Source: Thiobacillus sp.
GTDB lineage: Bacteria > Pseudomonadota > Gammaproteobacteria > Burkholderiales > Thiobacillaceae
Direction of reading: 5' to 3'
NCBI GenBank assembly: GCA_024235835.1
Contig: JACKLQ010000002.1
Location: 186,001 to 250,000 of the forward strand
Length of the DNA: 64,000 bases
Under the pieces are notes generated by a model. That model had not been told where the DNA came from. It saw only the letters and a program-made list of their open reading frames with translations, and did no database searches. Within the stretch, counting starts at the first letter, position 1. Every line of letters starts with the position of its first letter. Below are positions 1-9,010 of the stretch, in pieces. A program made the position numbers and the translations under genes.

Positions 1-472
1 TGAACGCTGGGCCAGCGAACGCACTTCCCCGGCCACCACCGCGAAGCCTCGACCCTGCTCCCCCGCCCGCGCCGCTTCCACCGCGGCGTTCAGCGCCAGT
101 ATGTTGGTCTGGAAGGCTATGCCATCGATGACGCTGATGATGTCCGCTATCTTCCTCGACGAATCCGCGATGGCGCCCATGGTGTGCACCACCTGCCCCA
201 CCACTTCTCCCCCTTTCACCGCCACGTCGCTGGCGCCCCTGGCCAGCTGGTTCGCCTGCCGGGCGTTGTCCGCGTTCTGCTTCACCGTGCTGGTCAGCTC
301 GTCCATGCTGCTGGCCGTCTCTTCCAGGCTGCTGGCCTGGCTCTCCGTCCGGCTCGACAGGTCCGTGTTCCCCGACGCGATCTCCCGCGCCGCCGTGTTG
401 ATCGCGTCCGTCGCTTCCCGAATCTGCGTCACAATCTCCTTCAGCCTCTCCACCGTGGCGTTGGTGTCGTCC
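1..472. repeat. identical direct repeat, copy 1 (receptor signalling domain)
   Basis: These 472 bp are identical, base for base, to 3231-3702. The copy runs off the left edge, so its true length is larger. It encodes part of the cytoplasmic signalling domain of the first receptor, and identity stops abruptly at 473. Confidence 0.95.
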
Positions 473-2343
473 TTCAGCTGCCCGAACAACCCCTGGTAGT
501 CGGCGTCGATTCCTTGGGTCAGGTCCCCCTGGGAGAGGGCCCGCAGGACCATAGCCACGTCGTTCATGCCCCGTTCGCTGGTCTCCACCAACTTGTTGAT
601 GCCTTCCGCCAATTGCAGGAAGAAGCCGTCCTTGCCTGCCGTGTCCAGCCTCTGGCTAAGGTCGCCGGAGGCAGCCGCATTAACGATCTGCGCGATTTCC
701 TTCTCGGTGGCCGCCTCATCGGTACGGTCCTGCCATTCCCCCACCGAACCCAGACGCTGCCCTGCGGCGTTGAAGATGGGGTTGGTGGTCAAAGCATAAA
801 GCCGCTCGCCGATCACGATTTCCGAGCGCGCGGTGGTGGTCAGGGACGCCAGCCGGTCCATGGCGGCCTGCGGGTCGGCGTAGAAAACGCAGATGGACGA
901 TCCGATGAACTTGTCGGCGGAAAAATCCGGGATGGTTTTCTGGATGGCCTTTTCGGTACGCTTAAGCGTCGCCAGCAAGGCATTGTTGGCATAGAACACG
1001 CGCCCCTGGTTGTCCGCGATCCTCACGTTGGTGGAGACTGAATCAAGCGCCTGGCGGATGCGCAGGTTCTCGTCCGCAACCCGCTTGGCCTCGGAAACGT
1101 CGAACCCCAGCTTGGTCTGCATGGATTCCAGAGCCTCCAGCACCTTGCCCACCTCGTCGTGCCGATCGATGTGGATGTCCGACTTGTAGTTTCCCTCGGC
1201 GATGTTGCGGAAATAACCGATGGTGCGATCCAGGGGTTTGACAATGTCCCGGACCAGCAGCCAGGCAAACCAGATAGCCAGGGATATGCCCAGGGCCATG
1301 CCCACCAGGCCGATGGACAGCAGAGTGCGATATCGCGTATCCGCGTGCTCGTGCTCGCTCTTGGCCTTTTCCTGCAATCCCTGGCGCAGAGCCTCCATCT
1401 TGTCCCGCGCATCCGCATAGTGTGGATTGACCTTGGTCAGCAGCACCTGGGTGGCGGTGACATAATCGCCAGCCTTGAGGGCCTGGACGGCTGGTTGCAA
1501 GCCTTCCTTGACGTAGCGGTTGCGGGCCTCGGCAAAAACTTGCGTGGCGGCCACCGTTTCCCCGGGCAACTCGATTTTGTTGAACTCCTCGATGAGAGCC
1601 GTGATCCTGTCCCGGTTGGCGAGGATGGTCTCCGTGTGCCTGTCCACGGGATGGTCATGCTGGTTCGCCGCCGGGCTGCCCGGCGCGTGCTGCACGGCCA
1701 GGGCCACCTGGGTCTGGTTCTCGCTCATCAGGCGCACGACCTGCCCCAGGATGCGGATGGGTTGCAGGTCACTCTGATACATGCGCCCCATGTCGCTGCT
1801 GGTGATGGCCAGACCGCCCATGCCTATGGCCGTACCCACCAGGATCATGGCCACCACCATGCCCATGATGCCTGCCAGGCGGGCCTTGATGGTCAGGCGT
1901 TGGAGCATCCCGGACTTGTGCAGAGCCTTCACCTTTCCGTCGCGGATGTCCTTGTACAGGGCCTCCGCCCGGCTGACCGCTTCCCGACTGGGCTTGCGCC
2001 GCACGGAAAGAAATCCTGTGACCTGGCCCCCTTGGCGTATGGGCGTGACATGGGCTTCCACCCAGTAATGGTCGCCATTCTTGCAGCGGTTCTTCACCAT
2101 CCCGGTCCAGGGCCGGTCCGCCTGGATGGACTGCCACAAATCCTGAAAGGCCAGCGGCGGCATGTCCGGGTGGCGCACGACATTTTGTGGCGCCCCCAGG
2201 AGTTCCTGCTCTGTGAAGCCGCTGATGTCCAGGAATGACTGATTGACAGAGGTGATGACTCCGCGCAGGTCGGTGGTGGAGGTGATCTCCTCCCCCTCCT
2301 GCATCATTCGCTCCACACCGGTGACAGGCATGTTGACTCGCAT
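1..2343 (-). CDS. methyl-accepting chemotaxis protein, PAS-HAMP type (3' end outside window)
   Basis: Membrane chemoreceptor feeding the CheA/CheW genes upstream in the same operon. The frame is open from the ATG at 2343 to the left edge (781 codons), so the C-terminus is missing. The N-terminus is an Aer-like PAS domain (residues about 10-120; VVRHPDMP and a KNRCKNGDHYW segment), then a membrane segment near residues 158-180, a helical sensor region, a second membrane segment near 340-360, HAMP, a second PAS-like region and the start of the signalling hairpin. It is a paralogue of the next receptor and shares an exactly identical 472-bp 3' tract with it. The spacing to that gene is 44 bp. 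Ligand unknown; the PAS domain suggests redox, energy or small-molecule sensing. Confidence 0.9.
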   Translation of the reverse strand, partial: MRVNMPVTGVERMMQEGEEITSTTDLRGVITSVNQSFLDISGFTEQELLGAPQNVVRHPDMPPLAFQDLWQSIQADRPWTGMVKNRCKNGDHYWVEAHVTPIRQGGQVTGFLSVRRKPSREAVSRAEALYKDIRDGKVKALHKSGMLQRLTIKARLAGIMGMVVAMILVGTAIGMGGLAITSSDMGRMYQSDLQPIRILGQVVRLMSENQTQVALAVQHAPGSPAANQHDHPVDRHTETILANRDRITALIEEFNKIELPGETVAATQVFAEARNRYVKEGLQPAVQALKAGDYVTATQVLLTKVNPHYADARDKMEALRQGLQEKAKSEHEHADTRYRTLLSIGLVGMALGISLAIWFAWLLVRDIVKPLDRTIGYFRNIAEGNYKSDIHIDRHDEVGKVLEALESMQTKLGFDVSEAKRVADENLRIRQALDSVSTNVRIADNQGRVFYANNALLATLKRTEKAIQKTIPDFSADKFIGSSICVFYADPQAAMDRLASLTTTARSEIVIGERLYALTTNPIFNAAGQRLGSVGEWQDRTDEAATEKEIAQIVNAAASGDLSQRLDTAGKDGFFLQLAEGINKLVETSERGMNDVAMVLRALSQGDLTQGIDADYQGLFGQLKDDTNATVERLKEIVTQIREATDAINTAAREIASGNTDLSSRTESQASSLEETASSMDELTSTVKQNADNARQANQLARGASDVAVKGGEVVGQVVHTMGAIADSSRKIADIISVIDGIAFQTNILALNAAVEAARAGEQGRGFAVVAGEVRSLAQRS

Positions 2344-2387
2344 GGTCGATCTTTATCCTTGACGTAATTCGTGGTTGGCGGGGGGCA

Positions 2388-5300
2388 TCAGAACTCTTCC
2401 CACTCGTCCTCTGCCGCGGAGGAAGCCCTGGGCAGGGCGCGGCTGGCCTTGCGGCTTGCCTCCGTATGCTTGCGCTTCATGGTCTGGATGTGCTGCACCG
2501 TTTCCCGCGAAAGGTCGAAGAAGCGGTTGATCAGCAGGTTTTCCGCGCCGTTCTTGTCCCCTTTCTGGGTCAGGCGGATCACGTCGGCAGCGCACTTGTG
2601 GAACTCGGCATGGGAGTGGCGCAGGGGCGAATACGCGGGATCGCCCTCGAACTTCCGTCCCGGCCCGTAGATCCATTTACCCAATGCGCAAAGGTTGTCC
2701 TTGCAGACTTCCTCGGGCATCAGCCGGCGGGCTTCCGCGTCATTGGAAATGGCTTCGCGCAGGCGCTTCTTCCAACCGTTATGGGCTTCGACGATGGCAT
2801 CGAAATCCACCGACGACGAGGCCGCGGAAGGCAGCGCCGCTGTCCTGTCCGGGCCGCTTATACGTGCCTGTCTTGGGGACGGACCGACCATGCGCCCTGG
2901 GCCGCCCTGGATCTTGAACACGCTGACGGCCTCGCTCAGGCTGCCGGCCTGGTCCTGCAGCGACTCCGCCGCCGCCGCCGCTTCTTCCACCAGCGCCGCG
3001 TTCTGCTGCGTCATCTCGTCCATCTGCGACACCGCCGAGTTCACCTGTTCGATCCCCTGACTCTGCTCCGTGCTCGCCGCCGTGATCTCTCCCATGATGT
3101 CCGTCACCCGCTTCACCGCGTTCACCACTTCGTCCATGGTGGATCCCGCCTGCTCCACCAGCTTGTAGCCGTTGCCTACCTTGTCCACCGAGTCGGAGAT
3201 CAATTCCTTGATCTCCTTCGCCGCCGCCGCTGAACGCTGGGCCAGCGAACGCACTTCCCCGGCCACCACCGCGAAGCCTCGACCCTGCTCCCCCGCCCGC
3301 GCCGCTTCCACCGCGGCGTTCAGCGCCAGTATGTTGGTCTGGAAGGCTATGCCATCGATGACGCTGATGATGTCCGCTATCTTCCTCGACGAATCCGCGA
3401 TGGCGCCCATGGTGTGCACCACCTGCCCCACCACTTCTCCCCCTTTCACCGCCACGTCGCTGGCGCCCCTGGCCAGCTGGTTCGCCTGCCGGGCGTTGTC
3501 CGCGTTCTGCTTCACCGTGCTGGTCAGCTCGTCCATGCTGCTGGCCGTCTCTTCCAGGCTGCTGGCCTGGCTCTCCGTCCGGCTCGACAGGTCCGTGTTC
3601 CCCGACGCGATCTCCCGCGCCGCCGTGTTGATCGCGTCCGTCGCTTCCCGAATCTGCGTCACAATCTCCTTCAGCCTCTCCACCGTGGCGTTGGTGTCGT
3701 CCCGCAGTTCCGCGAAGCGGCCTTCATAGTTGCCGGTCATGCTATGGGTGAGGTCGCCCTCGGCCATGGCCTTGAGCACCTCGCCCACGTCGTTGATGCC
3801 CCGCTCCGAGGTCTCCACCACGTTGTTGATGCCCTGGGCAAGTTGCAGGAAGAAGCCTTCCTTGCCCTCCAGGCTGATTCGTTGGCTGAAATCCCCCGCG
3901 GCCGCGGACTGCACCAGGTCGGCCACCTCGTGCTCCACCGCCACCTCGGCGGTGCGATCCATCCAGGAACTGACCCGACCGAGACGTTCGCCCCTGGCGT
4001 CCACTATGGGCCGTGCAGCGAGACGCAAGTGATGCCCCTTGAACAGGAAATCCACATCGTTGGCCTGGCTTTGGGCCGCCTCCAGCTTGGCTGCGGCCTC
4101 CGGTTCGTTAAACAGCTCTGTCAGCTTGTGCCCTAGCAGCTTGTCCGCGTCGAAGCCCTGACCACCGATGGAATTCATCAGCCGCTTGCCAGTGGGGGTC
4201 ATATACATCAGGTTGCCATCCGGGCCGGAAATGGTCAGCGCGGCGGTGGAGTTGTCCAGGGCCACCTGGATGCGGGTGGCGTCCCGGGCCTGGCGCCGGG
4301 ATTCGGCCAGGTCAAAACCCAGGCGGATGTAGAGGGAACGGAAGGCGTCAGTCATGTCCCCCACCTCATCGCTGCGCTCGGTATCCACCGTGACGTTGAA
4401 ATTGCCTTGGGCGATTTCACGCATGAGCCCGCCCACGCGTGCCAGGGGACGCTTGATGACACGTACCGCCAGAAAGGTCAGGAAGATGGAAAGCAGCGTC
4501 CCGATGAGTACGATCGCGATGCTGTTGTTGCGCACCGAGCCATAGTGCTCTTCGGAAGCTGCGTATCGCACGGCCGTGAGGCGCATTTGCGTATCGATCA
4601 ACTCCGAAACCTTGGAGCTCACGGGGTCGATCACCGCGTAGAGCGGACCGTCGACGGCGTTCAGCTGCCCGACTGCCAAACCCTTCACTCCAGATAGCAG
4701 GGTGATGGCCTTCTCGACTTCAGTGTCCGCCGCTTGCATCAACCTTTCGGTCTCATCGGCAAGTATCTTCTCGTCGGCATCATGGATGCCCTCCCGGTAG
4801 GGCCCCCAGAAGTCGCTGATGCGCTGCCTGGCCTCCCGCATCTGGCTGGCGGCCTCCTCTGCGCTGATCAGCCCGGCATTGGCCTTGTTCGCTGCGTCAA
4901 TGATGGCCACGGCATAATCGTCACTGATGGTTTTAAGGCGCTTCATCGGCACCACGCGGTCCGCGTAGACGCTGCGCAAGCCATCCGCTGTATCGCTCAT
5001 TCCCCACAGGGACATACCCCCGACGAGGGCGATCATGGCCAGCATCAGAACTAGAGTCGAGACCAGGCGGGCCTTCAGGGAAACGTTGACGAGAAAGGCG
5101 CGCAGTCGGCCCCAGGGGGTGCTGCTGACCACCTTTCCTTCCTTGACCATCAGGCCCTTTGCCTTTCCTTCCTTGAAGCGGGCGTATATCTTGCCCACGG
5201 CATCCACCGTGGCCCGGTCAGGCTTGCTGCGCACCGAGAGATAACCGGCGACCTGGCCGTTTTCCAGGATGGGGGTTGCGTTGGCCAATACCCAGTAGTA

Positions 5301-5573
5301 GTCGCCGTTCTTGCAGCGGTTCTTCACGTAGCCGGTCCAGGGCTTGCCCGCCGCCAGGGTGTCCCACAGGTCCTTGAACGCCTCGGCGGGCATGTCCGGA
5401 TGGCGCACGATGTTGTGGGGCGCCCCGATCAATTCATCCTCCTTGAAGCCGCTGATCTCCAGGAAGTAGGGGTTCACATAGGTGATGATGCCGCGGGTGT
5501 CGGTGCGGGAGACGATGTACTCATCGTCCCGCATGATTTGTTCGACGTTGGTCACAGGCATGTTGATGCGCAT
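2388..5573 (-). CDS. methyl-accepting chemotaxis protein with PAS, HAMP and C-terminal CZB domain
   Basis: 1061-residue chemoreceptor. Order seen: Aer-like PAS (about 10-115, with VRHPDMP), a membrane segment near 170-190, a four-helix-type sensor region, a second membrane segment near 355-375, HAMP, a second PAS-like region (about 430-540), and the MCP signalling hairpin (TNILALNAAVEAARAGEQGR). The end is a CZB (chemoreceptor zinc-binding) domain: HNGW, CALGKW and a late HAEFH supply the expected His/Cys zinc ligands. CZB domains are known to sense zinc or hypochlorous acid. The start has GGAGA seven bases upstream. It lies 12 bp after cheW, so it is co-transcribed with the signalling genes. 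Confidence 0.95.
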   Translation of the reverse strand: MRINMPVTNVEQIMRDDEYIVSRTDTRGIITYVNPYFLEISGFKEDELIGAPHNIVRHPDMPAEAFKDLWDTLAAGKPWTGYVKNRCKNGDYYWVLANATPILENGQVAGYLSVRSKPDRATVDAVGKIYARFKEGKAKGLMVKEGKVVSSTPWGRLRAFLVNVSLKARLVSTLVLMLAMIALVGGMSLWGMSDTADGLRSVYADRVVPMKRLKTISDDYAVAIIDAANKANAGLISAEEAASQMREARQRISDFWGPYREGIHDADEKILADETERLMQAADTEVEKAITLLSGVKGLAVGQLNAVDGPLYAVIDPVSSKVSELIDTQMRLTAVRYAASEEHYGSVRNNSIAIVLIGTLLSIFLTFLAVRVIKRPLARVGGLMREIAQGNFNVTVDTERSDEVGDMTDAFRSLYIRLGFDLAESRRQARDATRIQVALDNSTAALTISGPDGNLMYMTPTGKRLMNSIGGQGFDADKLLGHKLTELFNEPEAAAKLEAAQSQANDVDFLFKGHHLRLAARPIVDARGERLGRVSSWMDRTAEVAVEHEVADLVQSAAAGDFSQRISLEGKEGFFLQLAQGINNVVETSERGINDVGEVLKAMAEGDLTHSMTGNYEGRFAELRDDTNATVERLKEIVTQIREATDAINTAAREIASGNTDLSSRTESQASSLEETASSMDELTSTVKQNADNARQANQLARGASDVAVKGGEVVGQVVHTMGAIADSSRKIADIISVIDGIAFQTNILALNAAVEAARAGEQGRGFAVVAGEVRSLAQRSAAAAKEIKELISDSVDKVGNGYKLVEQAGSTMDEVVNAVKRVTDIMGEITAASTEQSQGIEQVNSAVSQMDEMTQQNAALVEEAAAAAESLQDQAGSLSEAVSVFKIQGGPGRMVGPSPRQARISGPDRTAALPSAASSSVDFDAIVEAHNGWKKRLREAISNDAEARRLMPEEVCKDNLCALGKWIYGPGRKFEGDPAYSPLRHSHAEFHKCAADVIRLTQKGDKNGAENLLINRFFDLSRETVQHIQTMKRKHTEASRKASRALPRASSAAEDEWEEF
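3231..3702. repeat. identical direct repeat, copy 2 (receptor signalling domain)
   Basis: Second copy of the 472-bp identical tract found at 1-472, offset 3230 bp. It covers the methyl-accepting and signalling helices. The flanking halves of the two receptors have diverged clearly, which suggests recent gene conversion or recombination rather than a recent whole-gene duplication. Confidence 0.95.
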
Positions 5574-5585
5574 GTTCCTATCTCC

Positions 5586-6068
5586 TTATTCGGCGGCGGC
5601 TTCCACCAGGGCCATTTCCTGGCTGGACATTAGTTTTTCGATATCCACGACGATGATCATGCGTTCATCCACGGTGCCCAGGCCCAGGATGTAGCGGGTA
5701 TCCAGGATGGAACCGAACTCGGGGGCGGGGCGCAGGGTGTCGGAATTGAGCTGGATCACATCGGAAACACCGTCCACGACAATGCCCATCACCCGCTTGC
5801 CGATGTTGAGGATGATCACCACGGTGAACTGGTCGTAGGTGGGCTCGCCCAGCCTGAACTTGATGCGCAGGTCCACGATGGGGACGATGACCCCCCGCAG
5901 GTTGATGACGCCCTTGATGAACTCCGGCGAGTTGGCGATCTTGGTCACGGCGTCATATCCCCGGATCTCCTGCACCTTGAGGATGTCCATGCCGTACTCC
6001 TCCGACCCCAGGGTGAAGGTGAGGTATTCGCCGGAGGCCACGACGCCCGTGCTTTCCAAGTTTTCCAT
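5586..6068 (-). CDS. cheW: chemotaxis coupling protein CheW
   Basis: 160-residue adaptor that links receptors to CheA in the membrane-associated array. The whole protein is one CheW domain: an early YLTFTLGSEEYGMDILKVQE strand, the conserved GVINLRGVIVPIVDLR core at about residues 52-68, and GIVVDGVSDV further on. Length is normal for the family. It starts 24 bp after cheA and ends 12 bp before the next receptor, an operon arrangement. Confidence 0.96.
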   Translation of the reverse strand: MENLESTGVVASGEYLTFTLGSEEYGMDILKVQEIRGYDAVTKIANSPEFIKGVINLRGVIVPIVDLRIKFRLGEPTYDQFTVVIILNIGKRVMGIVVDGVSDVIQLNSDTLRPAPEFGSILDTRYILGLGTVDERMIIVVDIEKLMSSQEMALVEAAAE

Positions 6069-6092
6069 TGCTCGACTCCTCGTCCTGCGGCT

Positions 6093-8516
6093 TCAAGCCG
6101 CCATGCGCCCGTCGGCTTGATCGGGGCGGGTGCGTTGCGGATTGCTCAACCCCATGCGGGTGACCGCGGACAGATCCAGGATCATGGCCACGCTGCCGTC
6201 CCCCATGATGGTGGCGCCGGAGATGCCGGGCACCTTGCGGTAGTTGGCCTCCAGGGACTTGATGACCACCTGGTGCTGGCCCAGCAGTTCGTCCACGAAC
6301 AGGGCGGCCTTGCCTTCCTCGCTCTCGATCACCATGACGATGCCCTGGGTGAGGTCCTCCACCCCCGCCAGGCCGAACACCTCCCCCAGGGAAACGAAGG
6401 GCAGGTACTCGCCGCGGATGTGCATCATGCGGCTGTCGCCGGCCATGGTGCGGATGTCTTCCAGCCTGGGCTGCAGGGACTCGACAATGGCGGTGAGGGG
6501 GATGATGAAGGTTTCGCCCCCCACGCCCACGGACATGCCGTCCAGGATGGCCAGGGTGAGGGGCAGGCGGATGATGGTGCGGGTGCCGAAACCGGGCGAG
6601 GACTCCAGCTCCACCTTGCCGCCCAGTCCCTCGATGTTGCGCTTCACCACGTCCATGCCCACGCCCCGCCCGGACACGTCGGTGACCTGGTCGGCGGTGG
6701 AGAAGCCCGGGGCGAAGATGAGTTGCCAGACCTCGTGGTCGCTCATGCCGTCATGCACGCCGGGGATGGCCTTTTCCTTGGCCTTGGCGAGGATCCGGTC
6801 GCGATTGAGGCCGCCGCCGTCGTCGATGACTTCGATGACCACGTTGCCGCCCTGGTGACTGGCCTTCAGGGTCAGGGTGCCCTTGGGATTCTTGCCCGCG
6901 GCCACACGTTTCTCCGGGGTCTCGATGCCATGGTCCAGGCTGTTGCGCACCAGGTGGGTCATGGGGTCGGTGATCTTCTCGATGAGGCCCTTGTCCAGTT
7001 CGGTGTTGTCGCCGACGGTCTTCATTTCCACCTGCTTGTTCAGCTTGCCCGCCAGGTCCCGTACAACCCTGGGGAAACGGGAGAACACCATGCTCATGGG
7101 CAGCATGCGGATGGACATGACCGATTCCTGCAGGTCCCGGGTGTTGCGGGACAGCAGGTCGATGCCGGACATGAGTTTTTCGGCCTTGACCGGATCCAGG
7201 CCGCTGGCGGCCTCCGCCAGCATGGCCTGGGTAATGACCAGTTCTCCCACCAGGTTGATGAGTTGGTCCACCTTTTCCACTGACACGCGGATGCTCGTGT
7301 CGGCCGCCGCGGCAGCGGTGACCGTCTTGTCCGTGCCCCGGCGCCCCGCCTTGGTGGTCTCCACGCCGGGCTGGTCCATCACCCTGCGGCCGGGCGATTG
7401 GCCTGGATTATCCGGCTTGGGCGTATCTTCCTTCAGCGCCGTGGTCACCTCCTGGCTGCCCGGCGCGCCATCGAAAAGGCCCAGGCCGCCAGGGGCGTTC
7501 ACGAAGATGCCGTAACCCTGGCCCTCCAGGGCAGCCGGCGCATCAGCGGCCGTGACGTCGCGGGAAGGGAGGTTCTCGGGTTTGCCCGGGGCATCCTCGA
7601 ACAGGCCATAGGCCCCATCGGCATCCTTTTCTTCCCGCACGGGTTTGGTTTCCTGGCCGGCGTCTTGAGCGGGGGCGTCGGGTTCGTCGCTGAACAAACC
7701 GTACCCCGGATCCTCGGCGGGGACCTGGCCGGGGTCGACCACGTCGTCGAAGAAGCCGTAGGCGGACTCCTCGGCCGGCGCGGTCCCTGGGGCATCTTCG
7801 AAAAAACCGAAGGCCTCGTCCACCTGGCCGCCGTTGCCGGCCGAGCCGGGCGCCAGATGGATGGACTCTGCGGCCACGTAAAAGGCGAGGGCATCCTGGA
7901 TCTCGGCGTCAGTCCTGGCCGTGGTAAGCAAAGCCTCGAGATGGGGCATGGCGGCATCGGGACGATGCCTGACATCCAGGGCGGCGATCTCGGCCAGGGC
8001 GGACAACAGGTTGTCCACCGCCTGGCCATCCTCCGCGACCTCCGCTGGCAGCCCGCAGTACAGACTGAGGGTGCGGGGTTCGGCGGGCTGCGCGTCCTCC
8101 GCCTCCCGGCCAGGGGCGGCGGGCACCTCGTCGCTCGCCAATTGATTCAGGCGCTCGCATACGTTCCTGATTTCAGCCTCGTCCGCCTCGGGCCCACCCT
8201 GGTGGTGTTCAAGCTGGGCGCGCAGCACATCCCCCGCGGCCAGAAAGGCATCCACCATCTCCGGCCTCAGGCCCAGTTCCTCCTTGCGCAACCGGTCCAG
8301 CAAGGTTTCCAGGACGTGGGTAACCTCCGTCATGTCCGTGAACCCGAAGGTCCCGCTGCCCCCCTTGATGGAGTGGGCCGCACGGAAAATGGCGTTCAAG
8401 TCCTCCAGGGACGGGGTCTCCACATCCAGATCGAGCAGCATGCTCTCCATGTTCGCCAGGTGTTCCGAGGCCTCCTCGAAAAACACCTGGTAGAACTGGC
8501 TCATGTCTATGGACAT
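6093..8516 (-). CDS. cheA: chemotaxis sensor histidine kinase CheA
   Basis: 807-residue kinase that autophosphorylates on receptor signal and passes phosphate to CheY. The N-terminal HPt domain has the phospho-accepting His48 in AAHSIKGGSG. The catalytic part has an N-box (NSLDHGIE), DDGGGL and GRGVGMDVV ATP-binding boxes, and a C-terminal CheW-like regulatory domain (LPLTLAILDGMSV onward). Between HPt and the dimerisation helices lies a long acidic, Pro/Ala-rich linker (about 225-400) with six short repeats of the form YGxF followed by an acidic patch and often APG, at about residues 236, 253, 272, 303, 335 and 345. A classic P2 CheY-binding domain is not evident to me. Confidence 0.95.
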   Translation of the reverse strand: MSIDMSQFYQVFFEEASEHLANMESMLLDLDVETPSLEDLNAIFRAAHSIKGGSGTFGFTDMTEVTHVLETLLDRLRKEELGLRPEMVDAFLAAGDVLRAQLEHHQGGPEADEAEIRNVCERLNQLASDEVPAAPGREAEDAQPAEPRTLSLYCGLPAEVAEDGQAVDNLLSALAEIAALDVRHRPDAAMPHLEALLTTARTDAEIQDALAFYVAAESIHLAPGSAGNGGQVDEAFGFFEDAPGTAPAEESAYGFFDDVVDPGQVPAEDPGYGLFSDEPDAPAQDAGQETKPVREEKDADGAYGLFEDAPGKPENLPSRDVTAADAPAALEGQGYGIFVNAPGGLGLFDGAPGSQEVTTALKEDTPKPDNPGQSPGRRVMDQPGVETTKAGRRGTDKTVTAAAAADTSIRVSVEKVDQLINLVGELVITQAMLAEAASGLDPVKAEKLMSGIDLLSRNTRDLQESVMSIRMLPMSMVFSRFPRVVRDLAGKLNKQVEMKTVGDNTELDKGLIEKITDPMTHLVRNSLDHGIETPEKRVAAGKNPKGTLTLKASHQGGNVVIEVIDDGGGLNRDRILAKAKEKAIPGVHDGMSDHEVWQLIFAPGFSTADQVTDVSGRGVGMDVVKRNIEGLGGKVELESSPGFGTRTIIRLPLTLAILDGMSVGVGGETFIIPLTAIVESLQPRLEDIRTMAGDSRMMHIRGEYLPFVSLGEVFGLAGVEDLTQGIVMVIESEEGKAALFVDELLGQHQVVIKSLEANYRKVPGISGATIMGDGSVAMILDLSAVTRMGLSNPQRTRPDQADGRMAA

Positions 8517-8607
8517 AGGCGTCTCACATCACTTGGCCTGGGCAGGGCGCCAGGCGATCTTTGGCTGGATCGATGGACAGAATGGCGACTTTGGCCTGCT
8601 TCTCGAT

Positions 8608-8973
8608 TTAGCCAATGACCTTCTTCACCACTTCGAGCAACTTCTGGGGATCGAAGGGCTTAACCAGCCACCCCGTGGCGCCAGCAGCCTTGCCGGCTGC
8701 CTTCATGGCATCGGAGGACTCCGTGGTGAGCATGAGGATGGGTACCGAACGGTACTGGGGCAGTCCCCGCAGGCTCTTGATCAGCGTGAGTCCATCCATC
8801 TTGGGCATGTTCTGGTCGGTTAGGATCAGATTGGCCGATTTTCCTTTTGCCTTGTTCAGTCCGTCCTCGCCGTCCACGGCCTCCACCACCTCATAGCCTG
8901 CGCTCTTGAGGGTAAAGGCCACCATCTGGCGGATGGAGGCGGAATCATCAACGGTCAGTACAACTTTCCCCAT
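8608..8973 (-). CDS. cheY: chemotaxis response regulator CheY
   Basis: 121-residue single-domain receiver, the expected phosphate acceptor of the adjacent CheA. It has the acidic pair in LTVDDS, the phospho-acceptor Asp in LILTDQNMPKMDG (about residue 54), the Thr in LMLTTES and the Lys in LVKPFD. There is no output domain, so it probably acts by binding a motor or another partner. About 90 bp without a gene separate it from cheA; I see nothing in that gap. Confidence 0.93.
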   Translation of the reverse strand: MGKVVLTVDDSASIRQMVAFTLKSAGYEVVEAVDGEDGLNKAKGKSANLILTDQNMPKMDGLTLIKSLRGLPQYRSVPILMLTTESSDAMKAAGKAAGATGWLVKPFDPQKLLEVVKKVIG

Positions 8974-9010
8974 GGCGAAACCTCTTCAGTACGTGATCAG
9001 GACTACTCAT

